Part shown: piece by piece, positions 56,131 to 64,000 of the stretch
Position numbering within the stretch: position 1 is the stretch's first letter
Layout of the letters: the number at the start of each line of letters is the position of its first letter
Source of the DNA: Macrolepiota albuminosa
Lineage: Eukaryota > Basidiomycota > Agaricomycetes > Agaricales > Agaricaceae
Assembly: GCA_027475525.1 (NCBI GenBank)
Contig: JAMWFC010000117.1
Location: 1,908,183-1,972,182, forward strand
Direction: 5' to 3'
DNA: 64,000 nucleotides
Translations under genes and position numbers: made by a program
Notes under the pieces: model-generated
Told to the model about the DNA's origin: nothing
Database searches by the model: none
Seen by the model: the letters and a program-made list of their open reading frames with translations, nothing else

Positions 56131-57252
56131 TACAAACACCGGCAATATAAAGAGCATCTGGACTTCTCCCACTCATGCAGGAATGCCAGCAGGGAAGGCT
56201 ATGACCTCCAATTTGGAGGCATCAAGAGGCGGCTTGCGGCCACAACGCTGACGAGATGGCTCCGACTTTGCCAGGGCAGACGTAACAGATTGTGGCTGAG
56301 CCACCAGAGTGGCAGGCGCATTTCGTGCCAGAGTTCTCCCTCTCGGCTCAGCACGGAACGTATTAAGAATTGGCACCCAAGGTGCCGTGGTAACAGATTT
56401 GGACCCCATAAGTGGGGCCCGAGACAATGCGGATTCCCGCTGGCCCAAGGACAGGTCGGCCAAAAGCTTACTGACAACAGCCAGCGACTCTGACTAGCTC
56501 TGAGGAGCCACAACGGGTAGCCGCAAAGACAAGGCAATAGGCTGAGCAGGCTGCTTGGAGCACGCAAATTGTGTGGCCGATGGCAACCTAGCCTGTGGAG
56601 GGTCGACCGGTTGACTGGGCTGATATTTGGCCCTTTTGACCTCGGCAGTCGATTCCTCAAACGTAGACACTTTGCGCTTAGACATGTGTTTGATTTGTTC
56701 CAGCGCTACGACATGCTGCCTCCTCATCAGCTTGATCTGGTTGAGCAACCCCTCCATTACCATCATGGCCAGACTGTCCTGCAGGAAGGACGCAGTTGCA
56801 GAGACCGGCTGTCCCACTGCTTCCAATCTGCTCAGAAGTGCGTCTGGCACTGCTAGCTTCTGCGCTTGTAGTGCAGGCTCCATATATGGTTCCACTGTGG
56901 GACGATGTGCCCACAATACAGATGGCAGTCCCATCACTGCACCCACATACGTCAGAATCAACGCCTGCGAGCACGCTGGTAGAACCTGATAATAGCGCTC
57001 TGAGCGTGTGCTGTCCTCTGGGCGCTCATAGCGCTCCTCATCATTGACCTCCATGTCTTGTGAGTGGAGGGGGGTCTGGTATGGAAGTGGTTCTTTGCGG
57101 CCTGGATAGGCCACGCCCACAGGCTAGTATTGGCTCGCCACCAGATATGGCAGCTGCCCTTGGTAATCTTGCACTTGCATATTTGGGGTTCTCCCCCTGC
57201 CACTAGAGCCTTGTAGGCTCTGAGTACTCTTTTGTGGCCCCCAATAGGCCAT
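56131..57252 (-). pseudogene. Gyp-C C2 ORF3 (N-terminal part)
   Basis: Start at 57252 matches the C1 ORF3 start (MAYWGPQ). Reads through the same Tyr/Pro-rich N-terminus and coiled-coil stretch (LLNQIKLMRRQHVVALEQI), then a TAG at about 56494, and continues in the same frame to 56173. It keeps 23 bp (near 56560) that C1 lacks, showing the ancestral frame was continuous here. Cut off at 56131. Confidence 0.65.
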
Positions 57253-57346
57253 TACAATGAACACGCTAGCCCCCTGCCACTAGAGCCTTGTAGGCTCTGA
57301 GTACTCTTTTGTGGCCCCCAATAGGCCATTACAATGAACACGCTAG
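57193..57346. repeat. 77-bp tandem duplication
   Basis: 57193-57269 and 57270-57346, identical; it duplicates the ORF3 start codon region. Confidence 0.9.
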
Positions 57347-57479
57347 CGATGTGTATTGAGACTTAGAGGAAGAAAAGCAAAAATCTCCTAACTCTGCCAG
57401 TGGTATAAACAACCATAAATAGCTGCCACCTGGTCTTCCACCAGCCATCAAAGTGGACTTTGTTCACATTTCACCACCA

Positions 57480-58860
57480 CATGTGCGTTATGCGCATTTT
57501 GCTAGCTGTTGAGGGTGTTTCATGCCCTGCAGCTCTAGGTACCCGTCTATTGCTGCAAGATCTTTGCAGTTCGCTAGCGATTTCCAGGTAGTATCACCTA
57601 GGCTTCACCTTACCTCGAATTCAAGATTTCCCCTTATCCACCTATGACCTATGAGGTCATCTACAAACCATTCCTGGTCATCACCAGTTCCAAAGTCATA
57701 CGGTTCCGGGGTAGCGCGATTAGGAAAGAGCGTGTCACTGTTGGCCAAGTATGGTCGCAACAGCGACACATGGAACTTAGGGAATATCCTGCATGCCTGC
57801 AGCGTCTGAGGCAGTTCCAGCACGTAGTTAGACGTGCTCAGCTCCACCTCAAGGACTCTATATGGTCCAATCCACTTCGGACACAGCTTGCTTGCTCTGC
57901 CTTTTAGCAAGTTCAAGTTTTTTGTCAAAAGGTATACTAGGTTCCCTTTCTCGATATTTGGGTCTTCATGTCGGCGATTATTTGCATGTTTTGTCTGCCA
58001 AACGCGCAATTCTATAATTGCATCATGAGCATCTGCCAAGTTCCTTAGCGCATTGTGCACAAACTGCTTTACTCCCACATGAATAGCTTTGGCATGTAGC
58101 CATTATTGAGTTCAAAAGGTGAATACCCTGTGGTTTCAGAGATGCTCACGTTTATTGTGAATTCAACAAGTGGACATCTATCCACCCAGTCCTTCTGATC
58201 AGGACGTACAAATGCTTGCAATATTTGCATGATATTTCTATTTGTGCGTTCTGTCTGGCCATCTGTTTGCAGATGAAACAACGTCAACATGAGCAGCTTT
58301 GCTCCAAGCAGTTTGTGCAGCTCCTTTCACCAGTTGGAAGTAAACTTAGCATCTCAATCGCTGACGATCAAACTTGGCAATTCATGAAGGCGCACTATCT
58401 CCTTGAGATAGATCTACGACAAGTCCGAAGCTGTCATGGTGGTTCTCACTGGAATGAGATGGACCATACTGGTTATTCTGCAAATTACTACCCAGAGGTA
58501 GTTGAAACCCTTTGACTCGGAAAATGGACCTATAAAGTCCATCCCAATCAAATCCCAGGGTTTGACCGGTATAGAAAGCAAATGAAGCTTCCCTGGTGGC
58601 TTCAGTGTCAGTACTTTTGACTGTTGACAAAGCTCACATGTCAAGCAGAATTGGCTCGTTTTGTTGGCCATTTGCGGCCACCAGTACCAGCGTCGCACAT
58701 AGTCCAGCATTTTCTGAGTTCTGAAGTGGCCCACTACTCTGTGGGCCTGGTCCAGGATAGTCGTGATCAATGACCTCTCCTGGGGAATGCAGATGACGTT
58801 GGACCCAGTGGGTCTGGTAAGGTAGACAAGCTGCTGCTCTACCTTGAAGCGCGGATGCGC
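57480..58860 (-). pseudogene. pol: Gyp-C C2 integrase with chromodomain remnant
   Basis: Pieces 58414-58770 (zinc-binding HRVVGHFRTQKML, LTCELCQQSK, GMDFIGPF) and 57605-58078 (C-terminal, ending EWFVDDLIGHRWIRGNLEFE) flank a broken core with QTDGQTERTN. About 33 bp present in C1 near 44380 are deleted at 58090. Confidence 0.8.
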
Positions 58861-59009
58861 TTGGATATTGTTCAGAATCTCTAAGAAGAGATTGTCATCC
58901 TTGTATCCTTGCTGGATACATGTGCAAAATTGTGCGCTTGGATATTGTTCAGAATCTCTAAGAAGAGATTGTCATCCTTGTATCCTTGCTGGATACATGT
59001 GCAAAATTG
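58856..59009. repeat. 77-bp tandem duplication
   Basis: 58856-58932 and 58933-59009, identical. Removing one copy joins frames 58881-59324 and 58414-58770 in phase. Confidence 0.9.
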
Positions 59010-59324
59010 TGCATTGCCTAAGTCAATTGGCACAGGATGATGGTCATGCAAGTCCATTGCCTGCTGGAGAGTCATTTCTGCACCACTAGTGCGCACCTCC
59101 TGCCTCCTTTCTTCGCCTGGCTGGGGAATCTCATGATCTACCAGCACCTGCACCTCAATATCGCAAGCATCTCGCTGCTCTTGCAGTCGCTTACTGCAAC
59201 GTGATTCCTGCACTTGCATGGCATGTAGCTCAACTGTATGTTCCTTGATTTCATGGAACCTATGCAGGGGCAAGTCTTCGCCCTCTGGATCGATGTGTTT
59301 GTCCACCTGCACATAGTCGTGCAC
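59010..59324 (-). pseudogene. pol: Gyp-C C2 RNase H-integrase linker
   Basis: Open frame through the charged linker (LPLHRFHEIKEH), with Arg where C1 has the TGA stop at 45491. It shows GYKDDNLF where C1 has the extra G. Confidence 0.8.
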
Positions 59325-59329
59325 GTCAT

Positions 59330-61120
59330 GGACATCATCTCAAGTATCACTCTCAAAATATCGAGACAGGCAGTCCACCACCTTGTTCAATTCACCTTTT
59401 ACATAGGTGATGTCGAACTGATATCGCAACATATAGTCAATCCAGCAACATTGTCACGGTGATAGATGCACTTGGGTCTTAAAGAACTCAAGTGCCTTGT
59501 AATCTGTAATGATATGGATCTTATACCCCATCAGCTTATCCTCCCACTTTAGGAGGGCTTCCAGGATAGCGAGTGTTTACAACTCGTGAACAGCATAATT
59601 ATGCTGTGCCACAGTGAACTTACGAGACATAAATCCTGCTGGTTGGCAAGTTTGCCACGTTTTATCTTGGCCAAACATGGCTCCAACCCTGGTCTTTGAT
59701 GCATCGCATATGAGCCAAATAGGCTCGTCAATGCGTGGATCAATTGGCCAGATCACTGGTGTCTTCACGCAAATGCGCTTAATCATCTCAAAACACCGCT
59801 GATGCAGCAGTCTCCAGTGAAATGGGGACCTATTCTGAGTCATAGCCATTAGTGATCTAGTGTATGCCATAATATCTGGCAAAAAGGTCTCCAGTGAAAT
59901 GGGGACCTATTCTGAGTCATAGCCATTAGTGATCTAGTGTATGCCATAATATCTGGCAAAAAGTTACCAATGTAATTTACCAGTCCAACAAATCATTGGA
60001 TATCATTATACATGCGTGGAGTATGCCACTCTTGAATTCAATCGAGTTTATCCGTGTCTGGGTGAATACCCTTCTCATCAATGACATGACCAAGACAGTC
60101 TATACTCAATGTGTACAACTCGCACTTCTTCCATTTAAGATAGAGACTAGCCTTATGTAGTCTTTCAAATACGACTCATAGGGCTGCTCATGCTCCTCAA
60201 TGGAGTCAGAAAAGATGAATATATCATCTAAATAGACGTGCATAAACTTCCCAATTACATCTTGGAAGATTAAAGTCATTAACCTCTGAAATGTTGCTGG
60301 TGCATTGCAATCACCAATCTGCATGATGTTACCCACAAAGGTCCCCATCAGGGACAAAAATAATGTCTTCAGTATATCCTCTTCATGTATGCAAACTTGT
60401 TCGTACGCATCCATAAGGTCGATTTTCGACCTATATTTTGCTGTGGTGACATCTTTGTGTATGACTTCCTGATCTGGAAGGGGTGTTACGTCCTTGACTG
60501 TATTATCATTGTGCTGTTGTGCATCCAACACAGTCCATAATGTTCCATCCTTCTTGGGAATACACAGTAACGGTGCAGCTTGCACTGCCAGCTGTGGCTC
60601 CCACCACTTTGCATTTATGTATCTGTTTGTTTTTTCACGAAGCTGATCCTGTAGTGCTTGCGGACAGTGAGGCAAATGATACTTGTACTGCTTATTATTG
60701 TCAATGAGGTTAATCTTATGATTAACCTCCTGCCACGGAGGAAGCTCCTCCTTCGTTCCGTTGACAATGTCAGCAAACTCATGTTGCCATTGCTGGCGCA
60801 GTCGAGGAATATCCTCCTCTGTAAGGCTCACAGCCTTACCTTTCCCTTTTACTACACGTGCTCTATGTGGCTGAACCTTTGGTTCAAATTGCTCCTGTAA
60901 GGCACGTACGTGCTCTTCTGTGAGATCTCCCAGATTCAACATTATGACCGGTTGTCTCTCCACTACTCTTGTTGTACTTGACAATAACTGCACACTTCTC
61001 GCTTTCAGCAAGAGTCCGTCAAATACAATATCTGATGTTTCAGAAATTTTCTCCTCTTGTGCATGACGGACGGTATACTTCTCCTGCCTGGGTCGCCTGC
61101 ACCCTTTGCATAGTCTGCAT
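59330..61120 (-). pseudogene. pol: Gyp-C C2 reverse transcriptase and RNase H
   Basis: RT in frame 60106-61011 with PLLCIPKKDGTLWTVL and intact HVYLDDIFIFSDS; RNase H in 59577-59882 (LICDASKTRVGAM). Frameshift at about 60180 and stops elsewhere. Confidence 0.85.
59810..59963. repeat. 77-bp tandem duplication
   Basis: 59810-59886 and 59887-59963, identical, between RT and RNase H. Frame restoration cannot be tested because other indels are near. Confidence 0.9.
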
Positions 61121-61600
61121 CACCATTGACAACATCAACTCGTTCTACTCCCATGGCATTCATGGCTCATATGCCCATTGCACTCCTGGCCGAGGCACTG
61201 GTCAATCCATTAGCGACCTTGTGCTTCCCACAGTTCTCCTCATACTATATACCTTGTCTTTGACGAGATCCTCAACCTTCACTTGAGAGCTAGTTGGCTG
61301 ACATTCCAGCGACTCCATCATGCGTTTACCACGCTCCTTCTTATGCTGTACAGCCTGTTTAGACTTTCCATTTGTACACCCAATCACATCTGGGTCATGC
61401 GTTTACCACGCTCCTTCTTATGCTGTACAGCCTGTTTAGACTTTCCATTTGTACACCCAATCACATCTGGGTGCTTCCCCTTCTTCAGAGTTCCTTGAAA
61501 CTCTTTCTCAGACATTAGTATAGCCGGCAAGTCTGCCGGCAAGCTTTTTGGTGGGACATGTTTGTCTCCACCTCCTGTACAGTCACTTTCTTGCAACCAT
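61121..61600 (-). pseudogene. pol: Gyp-C C2 pol N-terminus
   Basis: Matches the C1 segment 47379-47748 (KSLPADLPAILMSEKEFQGT), with one base lost near 61570 relative to C1. Confidence 0.75.
61318..61471. repeat. 77-bp tandem duplication
   Basis: 61318-61394 and 61395-61471, identical. Removing one copy brings frames 61384-61596 and 61202-61387 into one. Confidence 0.9.
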
Positions 61601-61604
61601 CTAG

Positions 61605-62342
61605 TCAGTTGCGTTCATCACGCCGCTTTTCAGTTGTGCAATAGCGCCTCAGATAACCATCTGTGTCATTCAACACGACTTTCTCTGCCTTTAAAGGCAT
61701 ACCATTTACAACAACCATGTCATTCACAAAGTCCAATGACACCTTGTTCTTATGCATAAACGATGTACCGATGATCATGTCGTAGCAATCAAAATTTGCT
61801 ATGTCTACATATTCCTTGGTCGACATCCCTGATGTCTTTATTCTCACTTCAGTGCCAAACTGCACCATAGCGTGACTCCCTACAGTCCCCAGCTGGAGCA
61901 TCAATAGCTCCTCCAGTTCATGAACACGAATTGTGTTGACGTGAGCAAACTGGGATGTAATGCCCGTAGTGGTACTCCCTGAGTCCTACAGTGTCCATGC
62001 CAGATGTCCATTGACATCAACATATGTGACCAAGCACTCCTTCTCCTCAGAAGTATAGCGTGGTCGCTGCAACTTACTAGTTGCCTTCTGCAGGGTTACG
62101 TGTCTTATTCGGACACGCTAATCTCCACGGCACTCGGTTAGTGCAAACAAGTGCTCCTCCTTGTCATCACGAGCATAATAGTTGCTGTCATACACGTCCA
62201 CTGCGACATATTTGTTGCCATCAATCTGGACACTCTCGGCATCATCCACTTCTGACCTGTCAGCCTCTACTTGCAGCTCTTCCTCTGCCTCTTTGATGAC
62301 CTCGTCGTCTTTGTCGTCACTGACAACATTGCTAGATGCCGC
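61605..62342 (-). pseudogene. gag: Gyp-C C2 protease and acidic region of gag-pro
   Basis: Protease second half is open (61605-61904: LQLGTVGSHAMVQFGTEV, YDMIIGTSFMHKNK) and ends in the same UGA-CUA-G as C1. The DSG site (about 61980) is in a broken frame. Interrupted at 62342 by F3. Confidence 0.8.
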
Positions 62343-63488
62343 TGATGACGCCCAAATTGTGCTAAGGTGCACTATCACTAGTACAGCTACTTAGTCAATA
62401 TAGCTTTAGGCATGCTAAGTATGGGAGAGAGTCCCAGACAGGTTCCAGAGAACACACAGTAGGCAAGAGGTTGGTGGTAAGGAAAAGGGGAGATTGGCGC
62501 TTATGTAAGGCCCAAAAATGCGGCAAGAGTATGCTAAAAATCACCAATGAAAGGTGCTAAGAGGTGCGGGAAAGAGTCGCCAAGGAAAGGCGCTAAGGAG
62601 CATGGGAGAGAGTCGCCAAGGAAAGGCGCTAAGGAGCACGAGAAAGAGTCACCAAGGAAAGGCGCTAAGGAGCGCGAGAGAGAGTCACCAAGGAAAGGCG
62701 CTAAGGAGCACGAGAGAGAGTCACCAAGGAAAGGCGCTAAGGAGCACAGGAGAGAGTCGCCAAGGAAAGGTGCTAAGAGACACTGTAAAGGGGTCACTAA
62801 GAGGCGCTAAGTGTTAGCACCTAAAAGAGATGATAAAATGATGAGATTGCTTAGCAGATCTAAGCACAAATGCCTTTCCATAGTTGCAAGGCACTAAGAA
62901 ATTGCAGACAGAAAGGGTGAGAGAGAACTAAAGCAGAGTCCCCTTGCTGACACGGTCAACAAAAGGTAGTCTGTTGCGTAGGGTGACCAAAATGTTGGGA
63001 TACAATCCCTACTGCCAAATTGATGATGTACTACTAACAAAAAGTAAGTATTTATATGTAAGTGAATGCCGTAAATTAAACTATATGGTGAAAAAAGTCC
63101 ACAATCATGCTGTCAGTCTGACTCAGCAAGAAGCTAAGCGACGTCAGGTGCTAAGGTGAAACTCCAAGCTGTCTGTCATAAAATACTTCATCATTCCTGC
63201 TGCCACCGGCTAAGAGCATCATGGGTGCCAAGTGTCTGTGTCCGTGTACGGCCCTGAAGGGTGAGTGGCAAGGTGCGGCAAGGTGTCAAGAGGAGTGCTA
63301 AGAATAGATGGTGCCATAAAGAGTGGTCCTGGAGTAATTAGAGGCTCCAGCTGCCAGTTATTAACATAAAAATATGCAAAAATTAGCCCCTGGAGCACTA
63401 AGATGTGCCGCTCCTGGTGGTCCCAGTGTGCCAATGTGAGGTGCTTGTGTTGGCACTATCCGTGGTTATCTATAATGAGAGCTCATCA
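62343..63488 (+). mobile_element. Family F copy F3 inserted in C2 gag
   Basis: 1146 bp starting TGATGACGCCC and ending TCATCA, flanked by perfect 4-bp duplication CCGC (62339-62342, 63489-63492). Removing it rejoins the gag acidic region to the zinc-knuckle region. Shares the GAGAGTCCCAGACAGGTTCC block with F1. Contains the 36-bp repeat array. Confidence 0.8.
62539..62795. repeat. 36-bp minisatellite, about 7 units
   Basis: Units start at 62539 (diverged), 62575, 62611, 62647, 62683, 62719 and 62755, each of the form AGTCRCCAAGGAAAGGCGCT then AAGGAGC and a variable end. No spacers, so not CRISPR. The 12-codon periodicity keeps several frames open on both strands, which is why coding-like frames appear; they are not genes. 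Confidence 0.9.
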
Positions 63489-64000
63489 CCGCAGCCGTAT
63501 AGGCCACTCAGATGTGTGCCTTAGGCAGGGCGGGACATTCCTTAGCAAAATGCCCGCTCTTGCCACAGTTGTAACACACTGAAGGATCTCTGACAGGCCT
63601 TCTCTGGACTGCTCCAGAAGCCCCAATGGGTTTGCCCGCCTGACGCGCTGCAGGTGCTGCTACCCCTCATGCTACTACTTGGTTTTGACCTGAAAAGGGT
63701 CGACTATCTTTCGCTGGCCATTGTTCAGCAGGCTTCAATCAAGGCTGTTGGCCTCCAGGAATGGTCTTGCAGATAACAAATTGCGGATTGCGATTGTTCT
63801 CCATCTCTGACCGTTTGGCCAGGAAGGTCCCCACCTTCACTGCCTGATGGTTCATGGATCCTTGGCGTGAACTACACTGCTCATAATGATTCGCAGTCTG
63901 TGTCAACTGCTCATAACGAATGGCATACACCAAAAATTTGGTCACAGTATTGACCTCCAGAGACAGATTGTTGTTGTGTATTAACGCTCTTCTCATGTCT
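63489..64000 (-). pseudogene. gag: Gyp-C C2 gag, zinc knuckle and capsid part (cut by window end)
   Basis: Resumes after the CCGC duplication with the knuckle region at about 63540-63580 and the capsid C-terminus (63739-63996: MRRALIHNNNLSLEVNTVTK). Continues past the window. Confidence 0.8.

Larger units (their letters stand above)
56131..64000 (-). mobile_element. Gyp-C copy C2: truncated, CpG-depleted, runs off the window
   Basis: Collinear with C1 from ORF3 (C1 position about 42440) leftwards in gag. About 2.4 kb of the 3' end, with the 3' LTR, is missing at 56131, where it abuts Gyp-E integrase without a visible TSD. Many differences from C1 are CG to TG or CA. Contains four 77-bp duplications and one family-F insertion. 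Confidence 0.88.

Noticed and set aside
62539..62795. Possible CRISPR array
   Set aside because: Units are directly adjacent with no unique spacers, and the setting is a fungal transposon.
62547..62817. Long open frames on both strands with 12-residue repeats
   Set aside because: Produced by the 36-bp minisatellite, whose length is a multiple of three; no start context or domain.

Overview
The window looks like a transposon-dense block of a basidiomycete (probably Agaricomycete) genome. Evidence: Ty3/gypsy chromoviruses with chromodomains, DIRS-like and Tc1-like relics, and one host gene with four introns of only 51-54 nt. I see no bacterial operons, plasmid or phage genes. The only gene I would call intact and host-derived is an inositol polyphosphate 5-phosphatase with a C-terminal membrane anchor (Inp54-like; 5 exons, minus strand, 27992-29488).

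Layout. 1-1496: relic of a coiled-coil ORF. 1497-13553: Gyp-A, a degenerate chromovirus with gag, two protease remnants, RT, RNase H, integrase, chromodomain and an antisense ORF, split twice by family-F insertions. 13554-19855: solo LTRs of family B, a cluster of tRNA-like SINE heads, a long hairpin and unrecognised AT-rich DNA. 19856-22725: 5' half of a decayed Gyp-C copy (C3). 22845-24136: solo LTR-A that contains a solo LTR-B. 24679-26523: Tc1/mariner-like element. 26885-27593: unrecognised relic. 27992-29488: host gene. 30441-33290: DIRS-like retroelement relic. 34213-35184: LTR-B inside LTR-B inside a Gyp-C gag fragment. 37656-38703: family F copy. 38717-56130: Gyp-E, split by the nearly intact Gyp-C copy C1 (40059-51536, minus strand, TSD TATCC). 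56131-64000: a second, CpG-depleted Gyp-C copy (C2) carrying another family-F insertion, running off the right edge.

How Gyp-C works: one long gag-protease frame is followed, in the same frame, by a UGA in the context UGA-CUA-G and then pol (RT, RNase H, integrase, chromodomain). A third sense ORF of about 970 codons sits at the env position before the 3' LTR. I do not recognise that ORF3 and it is the best candidate here for an undescribed gene.

A caution for any reader: twelve tandem duplications, every one with a period of exactly 77 bp, are scattered over unrelated elements. Collapsing one copy restores the coding frame in all three places where frame can be tested. They look like assembly overlaps (k = 77) that were not merged, not biology.
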